DNA of 64,000 bases from Patulibacter sp. SYSU D01012 (GCF_017916475.1 NZ_JAFMTB010000001.1:806001-870000), one strand, 5' to 3'; shown: positions 43,111 through 52,872, counted from the first letter of the stretch. Notes: a model not told the origin generated them from the sequence alone. Numbers and translations: made by a program.

Positions 43111-43893
43111 TCAGAGCGCCTTGAGCAGGCCGCCGTCGAGCACCAGCTCGGCGCCGCGCATGCTCGGCAGCGCGTCCGAGGCGAGCGCCACGACGAGGGC
43201 CGCGACCTCCTCCGGCGCGACCATCGAGGACGTCGTCATGCCCAGCGCGGCGGGCACGCGCGCGTCGATCTCGTCCCGGCCGATGCCCATCGCGGCGGTC
43301 ATCGTCGCGCCCGGCGACCCGTCGGCCGTCCACATCGGCGTCAGCACCGGCCCCGGCGAGATCGTGTTGACCCGCACCCCGGCCGGGCCGAACTCGTCGG
43401 CCAGCGCCTTCCCCAGGCTGAGCACCGCGGCCTTCGCGGCGCCGTAGGCCACGACGGGGCCCATCCCCAGCCGCGCGTTCGTCGAGGCGACGTTGACGAT
43501 CGCGCCGCCGCGCTGCTGCAGCGACGGCAGCGCCGCGCGCGTGGCGCGCACCGTCGACAGCAGGTTCAGGTCCAGGACGGTCTGCCAGTCCTCGTCGGTG
43601 GTGGCGAGGAACCCGCCGAGCGGCGCGGGGTTGCCGCCGACGTTGTTGACCAGCAGGTCGACGCCGCCGCTCACGTCGAGCGCGTGGGCGACGAGCCGGC
43701 CGGGGCCCTCCGCCGACGCCAGGTCGAGCGCGAGGGCGTGCGGGGTGGCGGCCCCCAGCTCGGGGGTGACGGTGCGGGTGCCGGCGACGACGGTGGCGCC
43801 GCAGCCGGCGAGCGCCCGGACGACGGCCAGGCCGATGCCGCGGCCGGCACCCGTGACGACCGCGGTGGTGCCGGTGAGATCGGTGGACAGCAT
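43111..43893 (-). CDS. Short-chain dehydrogenase/reductase
   Basis: 260 residues, classical SDR: AVVTGAGRGIGLAVVRAL cofactor motif, NNVGGN, catalytic NVASTNARLG and YGAAKAAV (Tyr-x3-Lys), ISPGPVLTP, and the LVLDGGLLK end typical of quorum-type SDR oxidoreductases. The ATG at 43893 follows a GAGAGGAG ribosome site. It is divergent from the MerR/aldo-keto reductase operon, so the two could share regulation in the 125-bp gap. Substrate unknown. Confidence 0.92.
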   Translation of the reverse strand: MLSTDLTGTTAVVTGAGRGIGLAVVRALAGCGATVVAGTRTVTPELGAATPHALALDLASAEGPGRLVAHALDVSGGVDLLVNNVGGNPAPLGGFLATTDEDWQTVLDLNLLSTVRATRAALPSLQQRGGAIVNVASTNARLGMGPVVAYGAAKAAVLSLGKALADEFGPAGVRVNTISPGPVLTPMWTADGSPGATMTAAMGIGRDEIDARVPAALGMTTSSMVAPEEVAALVVALASDALPSMRGAELVLDGGLLKAL

Positions 43894-43980
43894 GGTGCTC
43901 CTCTCGGTGGTTGTGGGAGCAACGAGAGTGCCGCCGGGGTCTCCGCAGCGCTAGCCGTTTTCGGACGTCGCATCCGGGCC

Positions 43981-44011
43981 TTGACTTGGAGTGCGCTCGA
44001 AGTCCTATCGT
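43981..44011 (+). promoter_or_regulatory. MerR-type promoter with 19-bp spacer and dyad
   Basis: -35 TTGACT (43981-43986) and -10 TATCGT (44006-44011) are 19 bp apart, longer than the optimal 17. The spacer carries the dyad CTTGGAGTGCGCTCGAAG with arms pairing as ACTT(G/C)GAG. This is the classical layout at which MerR proteins untwist DNA to activate. The GTG at 44019 is seven bases downstream. Confidence 0.75.
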
Positions 44012-44018
44012 CGCCGGT

Positions 44019-44398
44019 GTGGCGACGACCTCCTCCGCACCCCGCACGATCTCCGACGCCGCCCTCGAGACGGGCCTGTCGGCGCACACCCTGCGCTACT
44101 ACGAGCGCGAGGGCCTGATGCTCGGGCCCGTCGACCGGGCCGCGTCCAGCCATCGGCGCTACAGCGACCGCGACCTGGGGTGGATCCGCATGCTCACGCA
44201 CCTGCGGCGCACCGGCATGCCGATCCGCACCCTGCGCGAGTACGCGGCGCTGGCGCGGGCGGGTGAGGGCAACGAGGCCGAGCGCCTCGCGCTCCTCGAG
44301 GCGCACCGCGAGCACGTCCTGCGCGAGCTGGACGAGATGCGACGCAACCTCGAGGCCGTCGACCGCAAGATCGCCATCTACCGCGAGAGGACCTCCGC

Positions 44399-44402
<4 letters not shown>
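44019..44402 (+). CDS. MerR-family transcriptional regulator
   Basis: 127 residues from the GTG at 44019. [22 protein letters not shown] is the canonical MerR helix-turn-helix with the RYYE motif, then [19 protein letters not shown] as the second wing. A C-terminal coiled coil ([21 protein letters not shown]) forms the dimer. No metal-binding Cys cluster is present, so it is not a metal or SoxR-type sensor. It overlaps the aldo-keto reductase gene by ATGA and probably activates this two-gene operon from the 19-bp-spacer promoter. The longer in-frame ATG at 43911 lies upstream of the promoter and is rejected. Confidence 0.92.
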
Positions 44403-45373
<971 letters not shown>

Positions 45374-45419
45374 GGCCCCTCGCGCGCCGCCCGGCCCGTC
45401 GTCCGCGTCGGCGGCGCGG

Positions 45420-46178
45420 CTACTCGCCGCCGGCGGCGTACCCGCGCGGCACCTCGGCCCGGCCGTCCCGGATCTCGAGCAGCCGCAGGTACAGGACGCC
45501 GGCGACGAGGGCCGTCACCGGGGTGACCAGCGCGACGAGCAGCACCTCGATGAACGACCCGGCCACCTGGCCGGCGCCGAGGGCCACCAGGCCGGCCACG
45601 AAGCCGACGCCCAGGGTGAAGAGGAGCATCAGCAGCAGGGTCAGGAACACCTGCCAGCCGTGGCCGCGGACGAGCTCGCGGCTGCGGTCCAGGGACGCGA
45701 ACGCGCCGGTGCGCTCCATCACGACGACCGGCGCCGCGACGGCCCAGATCGTCATCAGGATGAGCCCCGGCACGACGAGCAGCACGAACCCGATGCCCAT
45801 CGCGATGCCGCTGACCAGGGCGACCGCCACCAGACGGCCCGCCACGGGCGAGATGCCGCGGAAGAGCTGGCCGACGCTGACGTCCGCCTCGCCGTCGCGG
45901 ACGTCGCGCACGAGCTCGACGACCATCCCCTGGAAGATCGCGTTGAGCACGAGCGACAGCGCGAGCGTCGCGGGCAGCAGCTCCGCCTGGTCGCGCACGG
46001 CGAAGCTCACCATCGCGTCGACGAGCGCGAACACGAGCGCCGCCGGGTAGAGCACCGCGAAGTGGGCGCGGAAGATCTCGAAGGCGCGGCGGAACGTCGC
46101 GGCGGGGTCGACCATCGGCGGCATCGCGCCCATCATCCCCGACGGACCGGCGGCGCGGGCGACGGGCGTGGGGCGCAT
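45420..46178 (-). CDS. Polytopic membrane protein (glycerophosphodiester phosphodiesterase membrane-domain-like)
   Basis: 252 residues with about five or six helices. FRRAFEIFRAHFAVLYPAAL at the N-terminus and the VPGLILMTIWAVAAPVVVME, SLDRSRELVRGHGWQVF pattern are typical of the membrane domain found in GlpQ-like and DUF7544-type proteins, without any catalytic domain here. The start ATG at 46178 is divergent from the lipoprotein ATG at 46195, only 16 bp away; internal Met codons (MMGAM) could be used instead. Function unknown. Confidence 0.75.
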   Translation of the reverse strand: MRPTPVARAAGPSGMMGAMPPMVDPAATFRRAFEIFRAHFAVLYPAALVFALVDAMVSFAVRDQAELLPATLALSLVLNAIFQGMVVELVRDVRDGEADVSVGQLFRGISPVAGRLVAVALVSGIAMGIGFVLLVVPGLILMTIWAVAAPVVVMERTGAFASLDRSRELVRGHGWQVFLTLLLMLLFTLGVGFVAGLVALGAGQVAGSFIEVLLVALVTPVTALVAGVLYLRLLEIRDGRAEVPRGYAAGGE

Positions 46179-46194
46179 CGGGCAGCATGGAGCG

Positions 46195-46677
46195 ATGCGC
46201 GCCCGGCCCGCCCTCCTGCCGCTGGCCGCGGCGGTCGTCGTCGCCGGCTGCGGCGGCGGGGACGCCACGACCGCCGCGGCCCCCGCCGCGCGGGCCGCGA
46301 CCACGGCCCGCGCCGCCGCGCCCGCGCCGCGTCGCCCCCGGGCGACGCCCGCCGCGCCGTCCGCGCCGCCGCGGTCGTGGGACGCCACCTGCCCCACCCC
46401 GACGCCCTCCGCGCTCGGGTGCCGCGCCGTGCGGGGGCGCGTCCTGGCGATCGAGTCGCACGACCCGGACGGCGACGGCGACCTGCACGTCGTCGCCTAC
46501 GGCGGCGGGGTCACCGCGCCGGGCATCACGATCTTCGACGTCCGCGCGAGCCTGCGGCCGCGCCGCGATCCGCGGCCGGGGCAGATCGTCACGGGGGCCG
46601 GGCCGGTCTTCCCGGGCAGCCACCGCCAGCGGCAGATCCAGGTCGACGTCTTCCGCGTCTGGCGGCCGCGCCGCTAG
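46195..46677 (+). CDS. Small putative lipoprotein
   Basis: 160 residues. LLPLAAAVVVAGCGGG is a short lipoprotein signal with Cys at about residue 19. An Ala/Pro/Arg-rich stretch (about 25-65) leads to a compact beta-rich domain (about 70-160: GCRAVRGRVLAIESHDPDGDGDLH, then GITIFDVRASLRPR), which may be an OB-like fold. A DPDGDGD segment resembles a calcium-binding loop. It probably sits on the outer face of the membrane. No family recognised. Confidence 0.75.
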   Translation: MRARPALLPLAAAVVVAGCGGGDATTAAAPAARAATTARAAAPAPRRPRATPAAPSAPPRSWDATCPTPTPSALGCRAVRGRVLAIESHDPDGDGDLHVVAYGGGVTAPGITIFDVRASLRPRRDPRPGQIVTGAGPVFPGSHRQRQIQVDVFRVWRPRR

Positions 46678-46695
46678 GGCCGGGCCGGCCGGGGG

Positions 46696-47373
46696 TCAGC
46701 GACCGGGACGCCGCCGCGCGAGCACGCGCACGAGGTCCTCGCGCGACACCGCGGGGGCGTCCAGGGGGGACGGCGCCTCGCGCGCCGGGCGCAGGCCGTC
46801 CAGGACCAGGCCGAGCGTGCGCCGCCAGGCGTCGGGGGCGACGTCGCGCGTGCCGTCGGCGACGGCGCCGACCATGACCTGGACGAGCGCCAGGTCGGTC
46901 GGCTCGACGTCGGCGCGCAGGGCGCCGGCCCGCTGCGCCCGGGCGACGAGCCGGACGATCAGCGGCTCGATGCGGTCGCGTCCCCGCGGGACGCACGACG
47001 GGCCGTCGGGGCGGCCGAGCAGCAGGTCGCCCAGGCCGCGGTCGCGCGCCTGCGCCGCGAGCGCGCCCTCGAGGAACGACCGCAGGCCCTCCCACGGGTC
47101 CTCCTGGGCGAGGGCGGCCTCGCCCAGGGCGACCATCTCGTCGATCTTGCGCTCGAACAGCGCGTCGATCAGGTCGTCCTTGTCGGGGAAGCGCCGGTAG
47201 ACGGTGCCGACGCCCACCTCGGCGCGGTGGGCGATCTCGTCGAGCCCGACGCCGAGGCCCTTCTCGGCGAAGAGCGCGGCGGCGGCGTCGAGGATGCGGC
47301 GACGGTTGCGCTCGGCGTCCCGGCGCAGGGGGCGGTCCCGGGTGGTCGCGGCCGCCTGGGGCGTCGTCGCCAT
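46696..47373 (-). CDS. TetR-family transcriptional repressor
   Basis: 225 residues. NRRRILDAAAALFAEKGLGV, then AEVGVGTVYRRFPDKDDLIDALF form a clear TetR DNA-binding domain. The ATG at 47373 has a TAAAAT -10 six bases upstream (47380-47385 on the plus strand), giving a leaderless mRNA. It is divergent from the MFS transporter at 47522, and two tandem GGAG-N7-CTCC operators lie in between, so it almost certainly represses the exporter and itself. The inducer is unknown. Confidence 0.92.
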   Translation of the reverse strand: MATTPQAAATTRDRPLRRDAERNRRRILDAAAALFAEKGLGVGLDEIAHRAEVGVGTVYRRFPDKDDLIDALFERKIDEMVALGEAALAQEDPWEGLRSFLEGALAAQARDRGLGDLLLGRPDGPSCVPRGRDRIEPLIVRLVARAQRAGALRADVEPTDLALVQVMVGAVADGTRDVAPDAWRRTLGLVLDGLRPAREAPSPLDAPAVSREDLVRVLARRRPGR

Positions 47374-47379
47374 GGGGCG

Positions 47380-47450
47380 ATTTTACCGGACGGTCACAGA
47401 ATCGGAGCGATCGTCTCCATTCGGAGAGGCGGTCTCCACTTTGCTAGGCT
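47380..47450. promoter_or_regulatory. Divergent TetR/MFS promoters with two tandem operators
   Basis: GGAGCGATCGTCTCC (47404-47418) and GGAGAGGCGGTCTCC (47423-47437), both GGAG-N7-CTCC, have centres 19 bp apart. The first covers the -35 region of the tetR promoter (-10 TAAAAT, minus strand). The second covers that of the MFS gene (-10-like TAGGCT at 47445-47450, plus strand). Confidence 0.7.
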
Positions 47451-47521
47451 GCCCTGTTGCGCGCCTTCCCCCGGGGCCGCGCCGGAACCTCCGCAGTCTC
47501 CCTCCCTCCGCAGAAGGACCC

Positions 47522-49003
47522 ATGGCTACACCCGCCCCGTCGGCCGCGCACGCCGACCCACACCACGAGCGCCGCTGGCTCATCCTCGCCGTGCTCGGCC
47601 TCGCCCAGCTCATGGTCGTCCTCGACGCGACGATCGTGAACATCGCCCTGCCCTCCGCGCAGGAGAGCCTCGGGTTCACGGACGAGAGCCGGCAGTGGAT
47701 CATCACGGCCTACGCCCTGGCGTTCGGCTCGCTCCTGCTCCTCGGCGGCCGCATCGGCGACCTCGTCGGTCGCAAGCCCGTCTTCATCACCGGCCTGATC
47801 GGCTTCGCCCTGGCGTCCGCGCTGGGCGGCGCCGCCGGCTCGTTCGGCGTCCTCGTCGTCGCGCGCGCCCTGCAGGGCGTGTTCGGCGCGCTCCTCGCCC
47901 CGGCGGCGCTGTCGCTGCTGACGACGACGTTCACCAACCCGGAGGAGCGCGGCAAGGCGTTCGGCGTGTTCGGCGCCATCGCGGGCGCGGGCGCCGGCAT
48001 CGGCCTGCTGCTCGGCGGCCTGCTGACCGAGTACCTGTCGTGGCGCTGGTGCCTGTACGTCAACCTCGTCTTCGCCGTCCCCGCCGCGCTCGGCGCGATG
48101 ACGCTGCTGCACGGCGGCACGCAGGGCCACCGGACGAAGCTCGACATCCCGGGCACGCTGTCGATCACGCTCGGCCTGTTCGCGCTCGTCTACGGCTTCT
48201 CGAACGCCGAGACCGACAGCTGGACCGCCCCGCTGACCATCGTCTGCCTGGTCGTCGCGGTCGTCCTCGTCGTCGCGTTCGTCCTGATCGAGCTGCGCGT
48301 CGAGCACCCGCTGCTGCCGCTGCGCGTCGTCACCGACCGCAACCGCGGCGGCTCGTACATGGCCTTCGCGATCGTCGGCATCGGCATGTTCGGGGTGTTC
48401 CTGTTCCTGACGTACTACCTGCAGCAGACCCGCGGGTACTCGCCGGTGAAGACGGGCCTGGCGTTCCTGCCGATGAACTTCGCGATCATGGGGACCGCCA
48501 CCACGGCGACCGTCGTGCTGCTCGGCCGCTTCGGGCCGCGCATCCTGATGACGCTCGGCATGGTCCTGGCCGCCCTGGGCATGGTGCTCTTCGCGCAGCT
48601 CGACGTGGACTCGAGCTACCTGACGGGCGTGCTGCCCGGCCTGCTCGTGCTCGGCGTCGGCCTGGGCCTCGTGTTCGCTCCCGGCATGGAGACCGCGACG
48701 ACCGGTCTGGGCCGCGCGGACGCCGGCGTCGGCTCCGCGATGGTCAACACGGTGCAGCAGGTCGGCGGCTCGATCGGGACGGCGCTGCTGTCGACGATCT
48801 TCACGAGCTCGGTCACGAGCTTCACGGAGAGCAACCGCGCCCTGGGGCCGAAGCTCGCCGTCGAGGGCCCGATGCACGGCTACATCACGGCCTTCTGGTG
48901 GGCCGCCGCGATCATCGCCGTCGGCGCCGTGATCGTCGGGCTGCTGCTCCGCTCCGGCGTCGTCGAGCGCGACGCGGACGCCGAGCCCGTCATGGCCCAC
49001 TGA
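47522..49003 (+). CDS. DHA2-family (14-TM) MFS drug exporter
   Basis: 493 residues with fourteen predicted helices. LAQLMVVLDATIVNIALPSAQ (helix 1, motif D1), then LGGRIGDLVGRKPVF (motif A) and an ARALQGVFGALLAPAALSLL-type motif C place it with EmrB/QacA-like proton-driven exporters of hydrophobic drugs. It reads divergently from a TetR repressor with two shared operators, the standard arrangement for inducible efflux. An AGAAGGA ribosome site precedes the ATG. Substrates are not predictable from sequence alone. Confidence 0.95.
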   Translation: MATPAPSAAHADPHHERRWLILAVLGLAQLMVVLDATIVNIALPSAQESLGFTDESRQWIITAYALAFGSLLLLGGRIGDLVGRKPVFITGLIGFALASALGGAAGSFGVLVVARALQGVFGALLAPAALSLLTTTFTNPEERGKAFGVFGAIAGAGAGIGLLLGGLLTEYLSWRWCLYVNLVFAVPAALGAMTLLHGGTQGHRTKLDIPGTLSITLGLFALVYGFSNAETDSWTAPLTIVCLVVAVVLVVAFVLIELRVEHPLLPLRVVTDRNRGGSYMAFAIVGIGMFGVFLFLTYYLQQTRGYSPVKTGLAFLPMNFAIMGTATTATVVLLGRFGPRILMTLGMVLAALGMVLFAQLDVDSSYLTGVLPGLLVLGVGLGLVFAPGMETATTGLGRADAGVGSAMVNTVQQVGGSIGTALLSTIFTSSVTSFTESNRALGPKLAVEGPMHGYITAFWWAAAIIAVGAVIVGLLLRSGVVERDADAEPVMAH

Positions 49004-49007
49004 GCCC

Positions 49008-49077
49008 GCCGGGGCGCGCAGGCGCCCCGGCCCACGCGGTACCCGCGGCGGCGGGGCGTCCCAGGGCGCCCCGCCGC
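49008..49077 (+). terminator. Double hairpin after the MFS gene
   Basis: GCCGGGGCGC/GCGCCCCGGC (49008-49017 with 49022-49031) is followed by GCGGCGGGGCG/CGCCCCGCCGC (49048-49058 with 49067-49077). Confidence 0.65.
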
Positions 49078-49081
49078 TGGC

Positions 49082-49816
49082 ATGATGCGGGCCGTGTCCG
49101 CCCGCCGCACGTCCTCCGCGCCGCTCCCCCGCCGGGTCGAGCGCATCACGCCGACGTACCGCGCCGCGATGGCGGCGTGCACGCCGACGATCTCGTGGTG
49201 GGGGCGCCTGCGCGTCACCGGCCTGGAGCACCTGCCGCCGGAGGGGCCGCTGCTCGTCGTCGGCAACCACGACTCGTACTGGGACCCGGTGGCCATCGGC
49301 GTCGCCGGGCTGCCGGTGCGGCAGATCCGCGCGCTCGCCAAGTCGAGCCTGTGGAAGACGAAGCCGCTGGCGAAGGTCCTCGACGGGATGGGGCAGATCC
49401 CGATCGAGCGCGGCAAGGGCGACGTCCACGCGCTCGACACCGCGATCGCCGAGCTGCGCGGCGGCGCGTGCATCGGCGTCTTCCCCGAGGGCACGATCTC
49501 GCGCGGCGGCTACCTGCGCCCCCGCAGCGGCGTCGGGCGGCTGGCGGCGGCGGTCCCCGAGGCCGCGGTCGTCTGCGTCGCCACGCGCGGCACCGTCGAC
49601 GTCGTCCGCGCCCCGAAGCGGCCGCGGATCGAGATCGACTTCTTCCCGCCCGCCGGCGGCCCGATGGCCCCGGGCGAGGCGCCGGGCGCCTTCGTGACGC
49701 GGCTGATGGAGGAGATCCGGGAGCGCGCGCCGATCGCGATCCCCGGCCGCGCCCGCACCGCCGCGAAGTACCGCCGCGCGCAGCAGGACGCCGCGCCGGA
49801 CGACGTCGCGGCCTAG
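49082..49816 (+). CDS. 1-acyl-sn-glycerol-3-phosphate acyltransferase-like (PlsC family)
   Basis: 244 residues. The acyltransferase block I NHDSYWDP (the N-H-x4-D motif, about residues 62-69), block II ALAKSSLWKTKPLAKVL, and block III FPEGTIS are all present. The enzyme transfers acyl groups to lysophospholipids at the inner membrane face. No strong transmembrane helix is predicted. The start may be ATG 49082 or the GTG at 49094; a CATGAT box (49081-49086) seven bases before 49094 favours the latter if the mRNA is leaderless. It converges on the FAD oxidase gene 10 bp away. Confidence 0.9.
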   Translation: MMRAVSARRTSSAPLPRRVERITPTYRAAMAACTPTISWWGRLRVTGLEHLPPEGPLLVVGNHDSYWDPVAIGVAGLPVRQIRALAKSSLWKTKPLAKVLDGMGQIPIERGKGDVHALDTAIAELRGGACIGVFPEGTISRGGYLRPRSGVGRLAAAVPEAAVVCVATRGTVDVVRAPKRPRIEIDFFPPAGGPMAPGEAPGAFVTRLMEEIRERAPIAIPGRARTAAKYRRAQQDAAPDDVAA

Positions 49817-49826
49817 CCGGCCCGCG

Positions 49827-51188
49827 TCAGCGCGCGGCGACCACGTCGTGGTTGCCGCGCAGCAGGCCGTCGGGGTCGTACGCGGCCTTGACCGCCTGCA
49901 GGCGCCGGAACGCCTCCGGGGCGAACAGGTTCTGCGGCCCCGTGGGCTGCTCGCTGAACGTCAGCAGCTCGCGCCCGGTGGACCACGGCGTCATCGCCGT
50001 CCGCAGCGCCGCCAGGTGCGACGCCACCGCCGTGGTGGCGTCCGGGTGGCCCGTCATCCCGACGGCGTAGAGGGCGTAGGCCGCGTCGATGCGGTCCAGC
50101 GCGCCGTCGACGGGCCGGGCGAGCGCGCCGCCCAGGTGCCGCAGCTCGGCGGAGAGCAGCGGCGACCCGGATCCGGCGCCCGCGGCCGCGACGAGCGCGT
50201 CGAGCGCCTCGTCCGGCAGGTCCCGCAGCAGCAGGTGGTCGCCGGCGGCGGGGACGGCGACGGGCGGGTCCATGTGCAGGTCGTGCAGCGCGGTCGCCGG
50301 CATCGGACCGAAGGTGTCGACGAACGGCGCGAGCGCCCGCAGCGGGGCGACGCGCGCGTCGGCGTCCTCGGCCGCCCCCAGGTCGGCGATCTCGACGGCC
50401 ACGACGTCCTGGCCGCGCAGCGGCTCGGGCAGCTCGGGCGCCGGCGGTAGGCGCAGCAGCCGCCCCACCGACGTCAGGTCGTCCGGCAGGTCGGTCGTCC
50501 AGTCGCGCCAGGCGCGCAGCACCTCGGGCGCCCGGTCCAGGGGCCAGAAGAGCACGCCGCCCTGCACCGTCGACACCGGGAAGAGGTCGAGCTCGAGCGC
50601 CGTGACGAGCGCGAACGACCCCCCGCCGCCGCGGAGCGCCCACAGCAGGGCGGGCTGCGACGCGACGTCGACGCGCAGCCGCTCGCCGGCGGCGGTCACC
50701 ACGTCGGCGGCGCGCAGGGACGAGGACGCCAGTCCGTGGCGGCGGGCGAGCCAGCCCACGCCGCCGCCGAGGACGTAGCCGGCGACGCCGACCGTGGCCG
50801 ACGTGCCCGCCAGTGCGGCCAGGCCGTGGGGGGCGAGCGCGGTCTGCACCTGGGCCCAGGTGACTCCGGCCCCGACGTGGGCCACGCGGGCGACGGGGTC
50901 CACGCGGACGGCGGACATGCCGGCGGTGCGGACGAGCAGCGTGCGGTCGAGCGGCCCCATCGGCGCGGCGCCGTGCCCGGTGCTCTGCGCGGCCACGCGG
51001 AGCCCGTGCTCGCGCGCGTAGGCGATGGCCTCGACGACGCCGCCCGGGCCGGACGCCATGAGCACCGCGGCCGGCCGCTGGTCGACGGCCAGGTTGAACG
51101 CTGAGCGCGCCGCGTCCCACGACGGATGCCCGGGCAGTCGCAGGGCGCCGGGCAGGTCGTCCCGGCCGATGGACGGTGGAACACGCAC
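49827..51188 (-). CDS. FAD-linked (berberine-bridge-type) oxidase
   Basis: 453 residues with FAD_binding_4 and BBE domains. The N-terminal PGGVVEAIAYAREHGLRVAAQSTGHGAAP is the pyrophosphate/flavin loop with the likely flavinylated His. GTSATVGVAGYVLGGGVGWLARRHGLA is the second FAD motif, and NLFAPEAFRRLQAVKAAYDPDGLLRGNHDV the C-terminal BBE signature. These enzymes oxidise alcohols or sugars with O2. The GTG at 51188 has a TAGGCT -10 seven bases upstream on the minus strand. No signal peptide. Substrate unknown. Confidence 0.93.
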   Translation of the reverse strand: MRVPPSIGRDDLPGALRLPGHPSWDAARSAFNLAVDQRPAAVLMASGPGGVVEAIAYAREHGLRVAAQSTGHGAAPMGPLDRTLLVRTAGMSAVRVDPVARVAHVGAGVTWAQVQTALAPHGLAALAGTSATVGVAGYVLGGGVGWLARRHGLASSSLRAADVVTAAGERLRVDVASQPALLWALRGGGGSFALVTALELDLFPVSTVQGGVLFWPLDRAPEVLRAWRDWTTDLPDDLTSVGRLLRLPPAPELPEPLRGQDVVAVEIADLGAAEDADARVAPLRALAPFVDTFGPMPATALHDLHMDPPVAVPAAGDHLLLRDLPDEALDALVAAAGAGSGSPLLSAELRHLGGALARPVDGALDRIDAAYALYAVGMTGHPDATTAVASHLAALRTAMTPWSTGRELLTFSEQPTGPQNLFAPEAFRRLQAVKAAYDPDGLLRGNHDVVAAR

Positions 51189-51249
51189 GCGCGTCAGCCT
51201 AGAGTGTCGCGCGTAAAGCGCCCTCGTCCTCGACGGATGTCCATTCGCT

Positions 51250-51271
51250 GTTCACCTGTACACAAGGGAAC
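51250..51271. promoter_or_regulatory. Interrupted dyad between divergent FAD oxidase and CHAD genes
   Basis: GTTC and GAAC ends with internal TGT/ACA pairing and matching single C/G pairs form a 22-bp interrupted dyad centred near 51260. It lies between two divergent leaderless promoters and may be an operator. Confidence 0.35.
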
Positions 51272-51334
51272 GGTGCGGGTGGACGGCCCGAGCGACGGGT
51301 ACGAGTGCGGTGACCCCGACCGAGGATCCCGTCC

Positions 51335-52228
51335 GTGAGCTTCCGCCTCGACCTCGAGCGCCCCGTCGCCGACTCCACCCGCCGCGTCACCCGGGAGCGC
51401 CTGGAGCGCGTGATCGACGAGCTGTCCGGCCGGCGCTCCGGTGACCACGCCACCGCCGTCCACGAGGCGCGCAAGGACCTCAAGCGCACCCGCTCGCTCG
51501 TCCGCCTGCTGCGCGCGGGCGTGCCGAAGAAGCGCTACCGCCGCGAGAGCGCCGCGCTCCGCGAGGTCGCCCGCTCGCTCGGCGCCCGCCGCGAGGCCGC
51601 GGCGATGGTCGAGACGCTCGACCGCCTGCACGCGCGCTTCGCCGGGCAGGTCCCCGGGGCGACGTTCGACCGGCTGCGCGAGGCGCTCGTCGCGCGCATC
51701 CCCACGGGCGAGGAGGAGACGTCGGCCGCGGTCGAGGAGCTGCGCCGGATCGACGCGCGGGTGGCGAAGGGGGCGCTCGACGTGCAGGAGCGCGCGGCGC
51801 TCGTGGCCGGCATCGCGCGGACGTACGAGCGCGGCCGCCTGGCGTTCGCGGCGGCGGACGCCGAGCCGACGGCCGAGCGGCTGCACGACTGGCGCAAGCG
51901 CGTGAAGGACCTGTGGTACCAGCAGGAGCTGCTCGGCGACGCGTGGCCCGAGCTGCTCGACGTGCAGGCGAAGGAGGCCAAGGCGCTCTCGCAGGTGCTC
52001 GGCGACGACCACGACCTGAGCGAGCTCGACGCGCTGCTGCGCGACCCGCGGGGCCCGGCGGCCGGGGTGCCGCTCGACACGGACGCGCTGCTGCCGCTCG
52101 TCGCGGAGCAGCGCGCCGAGCTGCTGGCCGACGCCCGGGCGCGCGGCCGCCGCGTCTACGCGGAGAAGCCGGAGGCGTTCGCGCGGCGGATGCGGCGCTA
52201 CCTGCAGGCGCCGCCGCTGCGCCGCTAG
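51335..52228 (+). CDS. CHAD domain protein
   Basis: 297 residues, entirely CHAD (conserved histidine alpha-helical) domain: HATAVHEARKDLKRTRSLVRLLR (about 38-60) and the second His helix RLHDWRKRVKDLWYQQELLG (about 183-202), then LGDDHDLSEL. CHAD domains bind polyphosphate through basic residues and often accompany triphosphate tunnel enzymes; none is adjacent here. The GTG at 51335 has GAGGAT seven bases upstream, so the mRNA is probably leaderless. Its TAG stop shares a CTAG with the convergent DsbA gene. Confidence 0.92.
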   Translation: MSFRLDLERPVADSTRRVTRERLERVIDELSGRRSGDHATAVHEARKDLKRTRSLVRLLRAGVPKKRYRRESAALREVARSLGARREAAAMVETLDRLHARFAGQVPGATFDRLREALVARIPTGEEETSAAVEELRRIDARVAKGALDVQERAALVAGIARTYERGRLAFAAADAEPTAERLHDWRKRVKDLWYQQELLGDAWPELLDVQAKEAKALSQVLGDDHDLSELDALLRDPRGPAAGVPLDTDALLPLVAEQRAELLADARARGRRVYAEKPEAFARRMRRYLQAPPLRR

Positions 52229-52872
52229 GCCGGCTGGCGCTCCGCCCACGCCTGGTCGAGCGCGGAGAGCAGCGCGTCGGCCGGCTGGGCGCCCGTGACG
52301 AGGTAGCGGCGGTCGATCACGAAGGACGGCACGCCGGACAGGCCGAACTCGCGGGCCAGCTCCAGGTCGGCGTCGACGTCGGCGGCGTAGGCGCGCTCGT
52401 CCGCCAGGACGCCCGCCACCTCGGCGGCGTCCAGCCCGGCGTCGCCGGCCAGGCGGGCGAGCGTGGCGTGGTCGCTCAGCCGCTCGCCCTCGACGAAGTA
52501 GCCGCGCAGCAGCCGCTCCTTCACCGCGTCCTGCACGCCGCGCTCGCGGGCGAGCTGGATCACGCGGTGCGCGTCGTACGTGTTGCTCGGCTTCAGCGCG
52601 TCGAAGTCGTAGCGCAGGCCGACGCCCTCGGCCATCCCGATCACGCGGGCGTTCATCTCGTGCGCCTCCTCGACGGAGCGCCCGTACTTCGTCGCCAGCA
52701 GCTCGTCGATCGTGCCGTCGACGACCTTCGGCGTCGTCGGGTCCAGCTGGAACGAGCGCCAGCGGACCTGCACGTCGTCCCGGTGGTCGAAGCGCTCCAG
52801 CGCGGCCTCGATCTGCCGCTTGCCGATGTAGCAGAAGGGGCAGGCCACGTCGGACCAGATCTCGAGCTCCAT
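52225..52872 (-). CDS. DsbA-family (FrnE-like) thioredoxin-fold oxidoreductase
   Basis: 215 residues. MELEIWSDVACPFCYIGKRQIE holds the CPFC active site at about residues 11-14, and the insert domain of helices is typical. The C-terminal LAREFGLSGVPSFVIDRRYLVTGAQPADALLSALDQ gives the cis-Pro (GVPSFVI) of the thioredoxin fold. There is no signal peptide, so it is cytoplasmic, like FrnE/2-hydroxychromene-2-carboxylate isomerase relatives. It may reduce or isomerise disulfides or act as a GST-kappa-like enzyme. Its stop overlaps that of the CHAD gene within CTAG. Confidence 0.93.
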   Translation of the reverse strand: MELEIWSDVACPFCYIGKRQIEAALERFDHRDDVQVRWRSFQLDPTTPKVVDGTIDELLATKYGRSVEEAHEMNARVIGMAEGVGLRYDFDALKPSNTYDAHRVIQLARERGVQDAVKERLLRGYFVEGERLSDHATLARLAGDAGLDAAEVAGVLADERAYAADVDADLELAREFGLSGVPSFVIDRRYLVTGAQPADALLSALDQAWAERQPA

